64,000 nt of DNA from Adenophora triphylla var. japonica (Eukaryota > Streptophyta > Magnoliopsida > Asterales > Campanulaceae), in assembly GCA_022495995.1 (NCBI GenBank), contig JAFEMH010000524.1:124001-188000 (forward strand). The letters are read 5' to 3'. The position numbers and the translations under genes were made by a program. Within the stretch, counting starts at the first letter, position 1; every line of letters starts with the position of its first letter. Of the stretch, positions 34,835-47,698 are shown one piece after another. The notes under the pieces are model-generated. The model was given only the letters and a program-made list of their open reading frames with translations. It was not told where the DNA came from and made no database searches.

Positions 34835-35508
34835 TCTCTCTCTCCCCCCCCCTCTCTCTCCCTCTGGTGTGCGTATATGTGTGTGCATGCACATAAATGT
34901 TATATATATAGCTTGCTAGTGATTCTTTTTATGTTACATTGAACTAACATGTACGAAAAAACTTGCCTGCAGTGTTTGTGAATGGAAGGTTTTGCAAAGA
35001 TCCAAAGCTTGCCAAGGCGGAAGATTTTTTCTTGTCTGGCCTCCACATTCCCGGAAACACAACAAATTTAGTCGGGTCAAATGTTACTGCAGTAAATGTT
35101 GCTCAAATTCCAGGTTTGAACACTCTTGGTATCTCTTTAGTTCGTATTGACTACGCTCCATATGGCCAGAATGCACCCCATACCCATCCTAGGGCAAGTG
35201 AGATCCTATTCGTAGTGGAGGGTACCTTATATGTTGGCTTTGTTACCTCTAATACTGACAACCGTCTCATTAGTAAGATTTTACATGTGGGAGATGTATT
35301 TGTGTTTCCGGAGGGTCTTATACATTTTCAAATGAACGTGGGAAATGCAAATGCGGTTGCCTTCGCTGGTCTCAGCAGCCAAAACCCTGGGGTGATTACC
35401 ATTGCAAATGCAGTATTTGGATCAAATCCACCAATTTCTGATGATGTTCTCACTAGAGCTTTCCAGTTAGACAAAAACACAGTTGACCGTCTTCAAGGGA
35501 TATTCTAG
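34672..35508 (+). CDS. Germin-like protein gene, copy 2 (two exons)
   Basis: Exon 1 34672-34792, exon 2 34973-35508, 180-bp intron with the same GTACGT donor and CTGCAG acceptor. The 218-residue product has the same sequence as copy 1: signal peptide, C31/C48, cupin boxes with H110, H112, E117 and H158, and sequons at N69 and N77. Codon 8 is ACC, shared with copy 3. The intron microsatellite has the CACACACA interruption shared with copy 3. Promoter, start context and the AATAAA at 35737 are preserved, so it is likely expressed like its sisters. This is inferred from sequence only. Confidence 0.93.
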
Positions 35509-36483
35509 AGGCTGGAGTGTAAGCCAATAACATCTCTAGAAATGTTATTAAGCACTTTTATTACCTACTAGCTGATGAGCTGGAAGTTGTTTTAGTTTGT
35601 TAATAAGAGGCAGATTATATCACCCTCTTCTTATTGTTGTTACAATATTTTATAATAATTGATTTCGGTTTGCAAGTATTCTCTATTTCATCACAAACTG
35701 ATCTTGTTATATATTTTTTATTTTGTGTGCTGCTCTAATAAAATGTAAAATAGATTGGTGATATTTCAATAATTTGTTCGGAATGGCATACAACCAGCTT
35801 CAAAAATCAGATTAGCAGGCCTATTTTGGCAATATATCCAATTGTCCAGCGTCTGTATTGCTCAAACTATTCGCCAACCTAAACTTTTCGGCAAAGAGAA
35901 CAACTGTTTTCTGCACAGAAAATGTTGGTAATTTCCCTTGGCAGATTATAAGATCCGGCTCTGTGCCATTCTCTACAAAGGACAGCAGAACAATTATCTC
36001 GAAAAAGTTACCAAACGCAGCATGAAATCACAATATTAGAGAAGCAAAATGTATGGCAAGAACTGAGTAGCTTAAAAGAAAAATATAACAGTCATGGCAA
36101 ACTGAATGACATATTTGTGGAGAGACTCTTACAGTTTCCTTTCTGGCGTATCTTAAAAAAGTGTGACATTTTTAATAAGGAATCTGTCTTGGTACAATTT
36201 TATCATAATACAAGTAATGTACAAACAAATGAAGATTTATTTTTCAAATGCTTAATGAGTCAACTGCAATACTTATTATGGGACAATTATATTAATTTCA
36301 TGTAGAGGGATAGCAGTGAAACTCCATGCTAAGAATTATCAAGAAGCCATCAAGCTTGTAACATATGGCCTCTATGTTATCTCCATTTTTTGGGATGCTT
36401 TCTTTAGGGAATATATTTATAAGTAAACAATCTAATAAATTCAAATGAATTTCTTTAACTTGTGTACTAAGTCAAAATAATTA
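35509..36483 (+). other. GLP 3' region and broken coding-like fragment, copy 2
   Basis: Contains the AATAAA signal (35737-35742) and the unidentified fragment matching 12120-12630. In this copy the second half is open at 36117-36305 (RILKKCDIFNKESVLVQFY) because one extra T joins frames that are broken in copies 1 and 3. Confidence 0.4.
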
Positions 36484-37581
36484 CTCCATCCGTCCCAAAA
36501 TAATGACCAAAATTTTTCAAATATATACTATAGTATCTTAAAGTCGGTGAAAAGGCCTCAGGGAGTGCCACGTCGTGCATTCTAATAATTCTTTGAATTT
36601 TCATGCTTACAAGTGAGATAATCTTTCAAATTATTGTGACACTTTGAATTATATGTATTAGTTGATACATTTCATCGATAAATATATGTAATCAAATGGA
36701 TAAATATAACAGATTAATATTACCTACAATAGAGAATTCAAATAATTCTAATTAATGTACTAATACTAACAATATAAAGAATAATTAAGTATATTAAAAC
36801 GTAAAATCTAGGGAGAAACGCGTTTCTCCATAAGTTATGGAGAAACGGGTTACGGGTATCCAGAAGCTATTGAAAGGATATCCAGAAACTTTTTGTATTG
36901 GCCATGACCTTGTCACATGGTTACTTTACGATATCATCTCAAAAGGTTACGGATATCCGTAACCCTTTGAAAGGATATCCGTAAGCTTATGAAAGTGATA
37001 TCCGTAAACCTTCAAAATGATATCCGAAACTTTCAAAATGTTTCGGATATTTATTTGATGATTTCGATATACATTTGAAGGTTTCTCGGATATCCAAACC
37101 TTCAATAAGCATTTTCCTGGTCTTGGCCTTGGTTTTGGCTTCAAATATGTTTCTGGATATTCATTTGATGGTTTCGGATATACATTTGAAGGTTTACGGA
37201 TATCCGTAAACCTTCAATAAGCAATTTGTGGTCTTGGCCTTGGATTTGGCTTCAAATATGTTTCTGGATATCCGCTCAAAGGCTTCTGGATATCCGTTCC
37301 AAAGCTTCTGGATATCCAGAACCCTTTGAGACTGATATCCAGAAATTTTCTTCTGGTTATCAAATGTATAGTTTCTGGCTATTAAAAACGCGTTTCTCCA
37401 TAGTTATGGAGAAACGCGTTTCTCAGCAGACCTACTCTATTAAAAATACTTCTATCTTTACTCTATAGAATATATGATTAGTATTATAGAAAATATCTTA
37501 TAGCTAATAGTGGCATGCGAAATAGAAGAGACTCAAAAGTTAAAGAGTCACACATGATAAAAATTTGTGTACTTTGGGATA
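36484..37581. mobile_element. Stowaway-like MITE relic interrupted by a second MITE, copy 2
   Basis: Left end CTCCATCCGTCCC at 36484, as in copy 1. The interior is split at 36799 by the 638-bp palindrome-rich insertion, then continues from 37446. Confidence 0.45.
36800..37437. mobile_element. Palindrome-rich MITE (638 bp) unique to copy 2
   Basis: This is absent from copies 1 and 3 at the same site (compare 13105 and 60455) and flanked by an 8-bp duplication TATTAAAA (36792-36799, 37438-37445). Each end carries GAGAAACGCGTTTCTC, itself a perfect palindrome, followed by CATA and TTATGGAGAAACG, so the ends form inverted repeats of about 40 bases. The middle is built from about a dozen GGATATCC-type palindromes separated by CGTAAACCTT/CAGAAGCTT-like spacers. 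There is no coding capacity. The 8-bp duplication suggests hAT mobilisation, but the outermost bases are not typical hAT ends. Confidence 0.75.
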
Positions 37582-38069
37582 TCCATTTGTGGATTAAACA
37601 CAATTGCTAGATTTTCTTCTCTCTCCAATAAAGCTTCGTCTCTTTTCCTACATGATTTTGTTATTCCTTTTGGTTTTTCATCAAATCAATATGAAGAAAT
37701 TGCCCCTCTTGACCTAGCCAATGTGAAGTTTTTCAAATTTCTTGACCGTGAAAATATTTTCGACTTGATTTGTAGTGGTGGATTTGTGTTATTTGAATTG
37801 TATTTTGATACTATTTTTGCATTGATTTTTTATATCAGTTTTTCTTTATCTATGATTGTTTCATGGAATCTAATTTAGGACAAGTTACTTCACAATATAG
37901 AATTCACATGGGTCATACATGTTTGTTCTTCTTCCTTTATTGTTTTATAGCATGAAAAAGATTATGATTTTATTCATTTTTCGAAGGTGATGATGGTTTT
38001 GTTTTAAGGTGGTTGCAAGATTGGTATAATGGTTGACTATTTTCATATTATATGGTATCCATTTGTTAC

Positions 38070-38988
38070 TGTTAGAAAATTATAACGAAAATTCGAAAAG
38101 GCTTTCTTTTTGGAAATAACTGAAAAATAACAAAACCGGGGAAATAAATAAAAAACCGAAAAAACTGAATAAAACCGGGAATGCAGAGAGTCGAGGCTTG
38201 TGTTAGACACAATCTCCGTAAGAAGTAATTGCCCCGCACTGGTGCTAACGGTTACTGATATTCTTCTCGTAAGATGCAACGACTTTAACTGTCGTTAATA
38301 GGAGCACTCCAAATTAACGACTTTGGCGAACAAATCTAAGTATTTGGAACTTCTTGACTTGAAAGGAATTTTATGCTTCAATATGCTCTACTAGGCTATT
38401 GGATTTTTGATGACTGAATGAATGAATGAAATTGTCAAACTAGGGGGGGGCTATTTATAGTTAATGAAGAGTTAAGGTGCCTCTTTGGAATAACCACTAT
38501 TGGTACCCTGGAATCCCACCGTCGGATTAGATCAAATTGTAGGGAGGAGATATGCCTGAGCAACCCGCCATCCGACCCGCCCATTCGAAGAGGCGCGGGT
38601 CGTGCCTTATCCGATCCATGACCGCCGAATGGGCACGGACCAAGTTCGAGTGAACCTGACCTTCCCATACCGGGAGTCCTAATCCAATCGGGCCTAGGCC
38701 CATGCCACCGGCCCACTACCAACGGGATTGGCCAAGTCGAACCACCATCCACACCTAGACTGAACCAAGCCCAAGCCGCCCGAACCGAACCACTTAGCCT
38801 CGGCCTGGACCGCCATCGATCCTATCTTCGTCAAAAGATTAAGGCTCCATAACTCCCAGCGACCGATGCGTATGTGCGAAGTACAAAGTGTGCGCCTCAA
38901 AACGCACATTGCGACCTTCGCAGGCTTGGCGCGTTTCACGATTGTGGTCCAAATTGAGCTATTGTAAAACTGGCACAATTGGGCTACT
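38070..38988 (-). repeat. Copia 3' LTR, distal segment, copy 2
   Basis: Matches 13746-14663. The LTR continues at 40534-40885 beyond the solo Athila LTR. Confidence 0.8.
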
Positions 38989-39602
38989 TGATGTGGTGGA
39001 TTTTGTATACACTATTTCCCTAATTTTCTAGACATTTTATTATTATTTTGATGTAAGTTAGATTAGTTTTGATGTAATTGGGGCTTTATTTTCCGGTTGA
39101 GCTTTTATTGTAATCCGGGAGTAAAATATTTGTATTTAGTAGTTATTTTTCTGGATGTAATTTTGGTGCTTCAAAGTTATGCTTCGAGCATAAAAATTAG
39201 TAAAGTCAAAAGTCAACCGAAGCGGAGGAGAGAGTCAGACTGCAAATTTATGGAAGCTGAGGTACTGTTCTGCGTTATTGAAAAGTTCAGGAATGAATGT
39301 GAAGAAGTAAAAGACTGCAGAGGCCAAACTGCCAAAGGTTGGAATTTCAGGGATTAAATGAAAAATCAAAGAAGTTGGAAAATTGGGCATTCACATGAAG
39401 AGGACAATGCATTGACTAGTGTTGACCAAGGAGGACTTAATTGAGGAGTGGATTTTCGAAACTAAATCTATTCATTTAAGCTAAACAATTAAAGTTTCCA
39501 AAATCAAAGTCAATACATTGACTGACGTGGAAATTGAAGGCGGTTTGACCGAGGCAATTGAAGGCTTGGCATGCGTTGGAATTGAGGAGGATTATTATTA
39601 GG

Positions 39603-39641
<39 letters not shown>

Positions 39642-40528
39642 TTGTTTCCTTTTCTTTTTAGTTTTCTTATAGGTTTATTATTATTAGTTGGGACAAGTAT
39701 AAATACTTGTTTCAACTACAGTTTTAGGGTAGACTTTTTATTATTTTTCCTAGAGAGAATTTACAGCTTTTATGGAGAACTAAACTCTTTGCTTCGGATT
39801 TGAATCCTGAACCGTTTGTTTAATTCAATTGAGGTATCGATTTCTTTATTTCTGAATCCCTATTCATAGTTTTACTTGTTTTAATTGATAAATCGTTTCT
39901 AGGGTTTTGAGATTTGATCACCCTCTTTTCCCTTGTAATTGATTTAATGCTAGTTTAATCTTAAGTCTGTGTCAGATTAGGATTTTTCACAAGTAGCATC
40001 TTTGAGATTTATGCACGTGTCGTGGTAAATTAAAAAGGGGGTAAAACTAGGTTTTGATCTATTTGAAAAAGAATAGTGAAATTCTTGATCTTAATTTCTT
40101 AAAGCTTCATCAATCAATATTGTGAATCTAGACTGTGTCAGTTAGGTTTAGGTATTGATTAGGGGAATAGGTGAGTGTGTCACTGCTTATAACCATTAAT
40201 AAGAAAGAAATAGGGATTGAAATATATTCCGGATCAAGTGAATAGGGAGGAAGGGAAAGAAATTGTGCCAATGATATTGAATTGATAAACGGGGATGGAG
40301 ACAAATCTGAAGTGCTTCCCGTTAATTGTTTTACAACATAGTTTTCTTAATTTCTGTTTTAGGAATTTAATTAAAATCAAACAAACCCCCCAATCTTGTC
40401 AAGTGACAATTGTGCAATCGAATAACCGTTCTTCAGTGGATCGACCATGGACTTGTCCTAGCTGCAGTTTTTGTAGCCGAGTATAGTCTTGGTAATTAAT
40501 TTGTAGGCGTGCGACTTTAGACCTATCA
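38989..40528 (+). mobile_element. Solo Athila LTR, copy 2
   Basis: A single 1540-bp LTR (TGATGTGG to CCTATCA) at the insertion site that holds the full element in copy 1. It is flanked by CTACT (38984-38988) and CTTCT (40529-40533), the latter one base changed. Diagnostic bases match the copy 1 5' LTR on the left and the 3' LTR on the right, consistent with LTR-LTR recombination. ATT microsatellite near 39602-39640. Confidence 0.92.
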
Positions 40529-40533
40529 CTTCT

Positions 40534-40885
40534 CCTTGCATGGTTGGCCCAATGATCCACCTAGGTTGGCCCAAGGAGGAACAACTTGATGCCTCCTCCT
40601 TATTTGCATCCACTTATAAACTTGCTTTATTTTTCATCTCTAAGCAATGTGGGATAACTCTTTCATATCCCATAAACTCTTCATTTTCCCATTTCAAGTT
40701 ACAATCTTTAGCTATTAATTTCTCATTCACCCGGAAATGGTTTTGAGTAAATAAATGTATTTTCTTAATCTACAACAAAAGTAGATTATAATTTTATAAC
40801 TTATTTCATTTAACAATAAATGAAACCCATTTGAAAATTGGGTCAAAACTTGGTCAAACCTAGTTTCTAAAACCCATTTCCAACA
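40534..40885 (-). repeat. Copia 3' LTR, proximal segment, copy 2
   Basis: Continues the LTR from 38988 and ends TTCCAACA before the polypurine tract, as at 24518. Confidence 0.85.
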
Positions 40886-40897
40886 ATCCCCCACATG

Positions 40898-43800
40898 AAT
40901 GACAATTAATGCATGTATGCAGATTCGTCCAAAAGTTCCGGTGAACTAATATTGCATCAGAATAGGTAGCTTATGGCTTTGAACCTTCCCTAGTGAAATA
41001 CTATCGGATATACTAGTCATTCCGTAGCGCGATGCTTCGAACTGGTGACTGTATAGTGTATACCAAGACAACAGTACTCACACAATAATAGCTCTAACAC
41101 TATTTGTTCTAACGTTGTGCCCATTTCGGCCCTGGACCGTATCTCATTCATAAGTGTTCCAATGTAGAAGCGGCCTTATTACTTCTCACTTATATAGGTG
41201 ATTCATACTATAAAGAGTATCCTGCTATACTCCACCCATAGGTATAGGAATCATTAAAAATTTTCTCAACATATCCTCACCACTGCTGCAGGTGCACACA
41301 CTTGGATGTTCTGGGAATGAGTATGAAACAGTTCCAAGTGTTTCTACCGAACTCATAACTTAGTTTTCTCATTGAACCAAGGGCCTGGGATCTCCATTTC
41401 TCAAGGTTGAGTGTCCACTATGAGTTCTTTTGTTGTGGGTTTTAAACCCATTCCCCTTAACAGTTTATACAGTTGATCTCTATTTATACCTTTCGTAAAC
41501 GGATCCGCTATGTTATCACTTGTAGATTTAGAGTATTTTGTATCTGATATCTAATGAGCATCACAGTATCCTTCTAATACTGTTGGATATCTCTTATAAA
41601 GTATCCCATGATTCAATTTATACTTTAAATATCTTAATACCCTTAATAGGGCCTTCCAGTGATCCGCATTGGGATTACTAGTGAACCTACTTAGTTTGCT
41701 CACTGAATATGCAATGTGTGGATGTGTACAATACGTTAAGTACATCAGACTACCAATTATTCTGGCATATTCCAACTGAGAAACTGGTTCCCCTCTGTTC
41801 TTTTCTAAGTGTAGAGTCAAATCTACCGGTGTCTTAGCCGGAGGGTCATTAATGACATCGAACTTTCGAAGTACATTTTCTAGATAATGGGACTGTGACA
41901 GAACTATTCCTTCTGATGTTCTAGAAATATTTATTCCTAATATAACATCCGCTAGTCCCATGTCTTTCTTGTCAAAGTGCTTCTTTAACATGCCTTTAGT
42001 ATTCAAGATCAGTTCATGAGTACTTCCCATTATCAAACATGTTGTCTACGTAAAGACAGACAATTACAAATGATTCAGATGTTCCTTTGACGTAGACACA
42101 CTTGTCACATTCATTTATCTTGAATCCATTTGACAACTTAGTTCGGTCAAACTTTTCATGCCATTGCTTAGGTGCTTGTTTTAGTCCATACAACGACTTA
42201 ACAAGTTTACACACCTTTTGTTCTTTACCTGGAACAATGAACCCTTCGGGTTGTTCCATATAAATCTCTTCATCTAGCTCTCCATTCAAGAAAGCTGTTT
42301 TCACATCCATCTGGTGTATCTCAAGATTATGCACGGCTGCAATTGCTATAAGAACAAGTATGGATGTGATCCTTGTGACAGGAGAATATGTATCGAAGAA
42401 GTCATATCCTTCCTTTTGTCTGAACCCTTTGGCTACTAGCCGGGCTTTGTACTTATCGATATATCCATCTACCTTATACTTCCTTTTAAGGATCCATTTG
42501 CAACCCAACGGTTTGCATCGTGGAGGGAGATCAACCAACTCCCAAGTATTATTATGCATTATGGACTCTATTTCACTTTAATAGCTTCTTTCCAGAACGG
42601 ACTATCCAGACCGGATAAAGCTTCTTTAATAGTAGTTGGTTCATTTTCTAACATATATGATTGAAAATCAGGACCAAAAGACTTTTCCACTCTTGCCCTC
42701 TTACTACGTCTAGGTCCTTCATCTTCTTCTCGAGATGGACTATTTGTAGCTTCATAAGTTCTCTTATTAGAACTTGTATCTTTCCTATCCTTAACAGGAA
42801 AGATATTTTCAGAGAATGACGCATTCCTTGATTCTATCGTCATTCCTTCATTCATATCAGGATTGTCCGACTTGTGCACTATAAACCGATAGGCACTACT
42901 ATTGCTGGCGTATCCAATAAAGATGCAGTCAACCGTCTTGGGACCCATCTTTACTTGCTTTGGCATAGGTACCTCAACCTTAGCTAGACACCCCCACACT
43001 TTAAGGTATTTATAACACGACTTACGATTATGCCATAATTCGTAAGGAGTCTTATCAATTCCTTTCTTGGGTATCTTATTAAGAATGTAGTTGGATGTGA
43101 GTATGGCTTCCCCCCACAAGCTATCGGGTAAGCCTGAACTGATTAACAAAGGCATTCATCAACTCCTTAAGAGTACGATTTTTGCGTTCAGCTACTCCGT
43201 TAGACTGAGGTGTATATGGTGCTGTCGTTTGATGAATAATGCCAGATTCCCAGGATAATCCTTCAAACGGAGCGACATATTCTCCCCCTCTATCGCTTCG
43301 AATCTTCTTAATCTTTACATTAAGTTGATTCTCAACTTCATTCTTATAAGTTTGGAAAGCCATTATTGCTTCATCCTTACTTCTCAAGAGATATGCATAG
43401 CAATATTTAGTGCAATCATCTATAAAAGTAATGAAATACTTTTTCCCACCTCGAGTTTGCACTAACTTTAGATCACAAATATCTGTGTGAACTAACTCAA
43501 GAGGTGTTGTGTTTCTTGTCACCGAAGAAAATGATGACTTAGGCATTTTCGCTTCAACGCAAATTTCACACTTGTCAGTTGAATCGAATTTATTCATAGG
43601 AATTAATTCTTGACTCACTAATTTCTTAATTGTGTTGTAATTCACGTGACCTAATCTATCATGCCATAGATTAGGACTATCCAACAGGTAGACATAAGAA
43701 ACAAACTTTTCATTCTTCGCTTCTAAGCGAATAATATTTCTTACATTCATTTTGAACAGGCCCTTTTCAAGGTACCCATTTCCAAGAAACATATCATTCT

Positions 43801-43917
43801 TGGTCAATACAAGGTTTTCTAACTCAAACACTAGTCTAAATCCAGCCATGCTCAACAGCGATCCAAAAATCAGGTTCTTGCGAATGTCTGGGACATGCAG
43901 CACATCCTTGAGAGTTA
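40898..43917 (-). pseudogene. Copia pol (reverse transcriptase to integrase) with 3' noncoding, copy 2
   Basis: Same layout as 24531-27555. Reverse transcriptase is open through KQWHEKFDRT, where copy 1 has a stop, and its catalytic motif reads YVDN with the same following frameshift. The integrase frame is broken near 43150 by one extra base after ELMNA. The integrase/protease part is cut at 43917 by the CACTA element and resumes at 51192. Confidence 0.88.
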
Positions 43918-44208
43918 CACTACTACATTTCTGACCTAATGTAACGCATCTAACGCATCTAATGTAACGCCAAGAGCTAATGTAACGCATCTAATGCAAC
44001 GCCAGAGCTAATGTAACGCATCTAATGCAACGCCAGAGCTAATGTAACGGCTAATGCAACGCCAGAGCTAATGTAACGCATCTAATGCAACGCCAGAGCT
44101 AATGTAACGAGTCTAATGCAACGCCAAAATCCTAATGTAACGCCTAAATTACTAATGCAACGCCAAAATCCTAATGTAACGCCTAAATTACTAATGCAAC
44201 GCCAAAAT
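43918..44208. repeat. CACTA left subterminal repeats
   Basis: About a dozen tandem-like copies of AGCTAATGTAACGCATCTAA and CTAATGCAACGCCAGA, alternating T and C after GTAACG/GCAACG. The last units read AAAATCCTAATGTAACGCCT. Confidence 0.9.
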
Positions 44209-45353
44209 CCTATAACCTATACCCTATACCCTACACTATACCCTATAACCTATATCCTATACCCTATACCCTATACCCTATACCATATACCCTATACCTT
44301 ATACACTATACCCTATACACTATACCCTATACACTATACACTATACCCTATACCCTATGCCCTATACACTATACCCTATACCCTATACCCTATACCCTAT
44401 ACCCTATACACTATACCCTATACCCTATACCCTATACCATATACCCTATACCCTATATCCTATATTCTATACCCTATACCCTATACCCTATACCCTATAC
44501 CCTATACCCTATACACTATACCATATACCCTATACCCTATACACTATATCCTATACCCTATACCCTATACCCTATGCCCTATACACTCTACCCTATAACA
44601 TATATCCTATAGGGTATAGGGCATATGGTATAGGGTATACCCCATAGGGTATAGGGTATACCCCATAGGGTATAGGGTATACCCTATAGGGTATAAGGTA
44701 TACCCTATAGGGTATAGGGTATATGGTATAAGGTATAGGGCATATGATATAGGGTATACCCTATAGGATATAGGGCATATGGTATAGGGTATACCCTATA
44801 GGGTATAGGGTATACCCTATAGAATATAGGGCATAGGATATAGGGCATATGGTATAGGGTATACCCTATAGGGTATAGGGTATACCCTATAGGATATAGG
44901 GTATAGGGCATATGGTATAGGGTATACCCTATAGGGTATAGGGTATACCCTATAGGATATAGGGTATAGGATATAGGGTATAGGGTATAAGGTATAGGGC
45001 ATAGGGCATATGGTATAGGGTATACCCTATAGGGTATAGGGTATAAGGTATAGGGCATAGGTCATATGGTATAGGGTATACCCTATAGGGTATAGGGTAT
45101 ACCCTATAGGGTATACCCTATAGGGTATATGGTATAAGGTATAGGGCATATGGTATAGGGTATACCCTATAGGGTATAAGGTATAGGGCATAGGTCATAT
45201 GGTATAGGGTATACCCTATAGGGTATAGGGTATACCCTATAGGGTATACGGTATAGGGTATACCCTATAGGGTATAGGGTATACCCTATAGGATATAGGG
45301 TATAGGATATAGGGCATATGGTATAGGGTATACCCTATAGCGTATAGGGTATA
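44209..45353. repeat. Inverted telomere-like heptamer arrays (ACCCTAT/ATAGGGT)
   Basis: From 44209 to about 44605 the plus strand is an ACCCTAT heptamer array with ACACTAT variants. From about 44606 it switches to ATAGGGT/ATAGGGC units, with frequent flips that create the perfect palindrome TATACCCTATAGGGTATA many times. The unit differs by one base from the plant telomere heptamer (CCCTAAA). Long open frames rich in YTLYPIPY are by-products. Confidence 0.9.
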
Positions 45354-46385
45354 ATTAATTATTATTATTAATTATATAATAATAATTATTATTAATTATT
45401 AATTATATAATAATAATTATTAATTATTATTATTATTTATAATTATTATTATATAATTAATTATTATTATTAATAATAATTATTATTATATAATAATTAT
45501 TATTAATAATTATTATTATTAATAAATATTATTGATAATAAATATTTTTATTATTAGTTATAAAATAATAATAATTATTAATAATTATTATTAATAATTA
45601 TTAATAATTATTATTAATAATTATTAATAATTATTATTAATAATTATTATTATTAATAATAATAATTAATAATAATAATAATTATTCATAATAATTATTA
45701 ATATTATCAATAATATTTATTAATAATAACATTTAGAAGAATTGTGGACCGTTGGATTGAAAGTGTGAATGGTTGGATTTGATTTAGCTCATGATCCGCG
45801 TGATTATTTGAGATCCAATAAAACAATGCCATAATTATTATTATATACTTAATTATTATTATTAATTATATAATAATAATTATTATTAATTATTAATTAT
45901 ATAATAATTATTAATTATTATTATTATTTATAATTATTATTATATAATTAATTATTATTATTAATAATTATTATTATTATATAAAAATTATTATTAATAA
46001 TTATTATTATTAATAAATATTATTGATAATAAATATTTTTATTATTAGTTATATAATAATAATTATTATTAATAATTATTAATAATTATTATTAATAATT
46101 ATTATTATTAATAATAATAATTAATAATAATAATTATTATTAATAATAATTATTAATATTATCAATAATATTTATTAATAATAACATTTAGAAGAATTGT
46201 GGACCGTTGGATTGAAAGTGTGAATGGTTGGATTTGATTTAGCTCATGATCCGCGTGGTTATTTGAGATCCAATAAAACAATTCCACATGGCATTGTTTT
46301 ATTGGATCTCAAATAACCACGCGGATCATGAAATAAACCAAATCCAACCATCCACACTTTCAATCCAACGGTCCACAATATCTAT
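45354..46385. repeat. AT-rich TAATTATTA repeats with a triplicated 90-bp unique motif
   Basis: Two direct copies of a ~450-bp block of TAATTATTATT-type repeats are each followed by a unique motif (GTGGACCGTTGGATTGAAAG to AATAAAACAAT) at about 45743-45830 and 46199-46284. A third copy of the motif is inverted at 46287-46378, forming a long palindrome centred near 46285. Confidence 0.85.
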
Positions 46386-47028
46386 AATACAATACAGGTT
46401 GGTATAACCGCCTCTTAGCCTACCCATAAGTGGTGGCTCAGATTCATTCTTGAAAAATTGCTTCAAGGGCTGAGATTTATCTTCCTTCCCCACTCCCTTC
46501 GGCGGTTGGTAACTCCCCTAGGCGGTTGGTAGCATTTTTTCACCTCCCTGGCGTCATCTCTCCCCTCCCTCCCTAATTTCAATTTCAATTTCAATCTCTC
46601 TCTGCGAGCGAACAACTTTCCTCACTGAGTGAATCGGTTTGCGGAGGTGGCCGGAGGGACGAGGCGGAGTGTGCGACAGTACTTTGCTGTTGTCCATGGT
46701 CTGTGCCGTCAGGCGTTGAGGCGGAAGAGACGCAGCTGTCTGATTAAGAAAGGATTGTTGATTCAAGGGGGTAGTAGCCACATGAGGAGCAGCTATGACG
46801 GTGCGGATTTGCTGATCCATGCGGCAGTTGCGGCGGAGATGATGACGATATCGGCGGAAACCGATGAAGATGTGATGGAGTTGGAGAGAGAAATGTGGGA
46901 ACAGTTTTACGGAACCGGGTTCTAGAGAAGTCCAAGTCAAAGGGTTGATGACGTGTAATTACAAGGTAAATTTACATATTTGAATTCTCAATTTGTTGTT
47001 ATTTTTCTGGTGCTAAAAAAGGGTGTGG

Positions 47029-47059
<31 letters not shown>

Positions 47060-47630
47060 ATGTTCAAGATTTTGTGGTGTTTGATAATGTAATGTGAAGA
47101 ATGGAGATGATATTTTTGGTCATAACGTGTGAATTATAATTATTATTAATTATTACACCCTCTCATCTCCCGTCACTAAGGTATACTCCATACTTATCAA
47201 CGCCTGGATACATGAGAGCCTAAAATGTTAATCCTCGAGTGACTCACTCTTTCATGCTAAAAATACTTTGTTTACCTTTATTTAGCTGCTGTAGTTTCCA
47301 CTGCAATTTGTTAAAAAAGTTTGATGGTTTCATCTGTCAAATTATGAGGCTTATTTGGGTAGTTATCAAAAATATAGCAGTGGAAGAGCACAAATAGTGG
47401 CACGAACTGCAAATTCTATCCTGCTGCAAATACATTGGTAAGAATTTATGTGATCAAGGTTGCTGTTTGGAGTAATTGGTGTTTTCATATCGACTTCCAT
47501 AGTTGCAGCGGTTATAAATTAATATATTTTTCTTCCTAATTTCTTTCTAGGCATTATATACTGTAGTGCTTGCTTACACTTGCCCACTCATAGAGAATTT
47601 TTAAGTCACGCTGATTTCCATAAGATTATT
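46386..47630. other. CACTA interior with unidentified ORFs, possible captured DNA
   Basis: Bases 46629-46925 are open on the plus strand (GADLLIHAAVAAEMMTIS, EDVMELEREMWEQF) and 46554-46940 on the minus strand; I recognise neither. A poly-T run at 47031-47053 and AT-rich DNA follow. It could be a captured 5' exon region. Confidence 0.35.
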
Positions 47631-47638
47631 TGTGTAGG

Positions 47639-47698
47639 CAGCTGGTGGCTGTTTCCTAAATTCGGATTCAATGGTTTAACTCTCCGCGATTATCTTGG
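47639..47698 (+). pseudogene. Exon-like fragment of unknown origin (captured)
   Basis: Between an acceptor-like TTTGTGTAG and a donor-like GTATGA lies a 60-base open segment encoding SWWLFPKFGFNGLTLRDYL, which looks like real protein sequence. I cannot name the donor gene with confidence. Confidence 0.35.

Noticed and set aside
43918..44208. CRISPR-like repeat-spacer array
   Set aside because: Repeats are short, degenerate and nearly contiguous, and they match CACTA subterminal repeats in a plant genome.
44116..45058. Long open frames made of repeated YTLYPIPY on both strands
   Set aside because: They are translations of a 7-bp tandem repeat, open in several frames on both strands; no protein family, start context or splice structure.
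44209..45353. True telomere or interstitial telomere tract
   Set aside because: The heptamer is CCCTATA rather than the plant CCCTAAA, and it lies inside a bounded transposon.
46554..46925. Opposed 128- and 98-residue ORFs as a real gene
   Set aside because: Both strands open over the same bases with no recognised motif; kept only as possible captured DNA.
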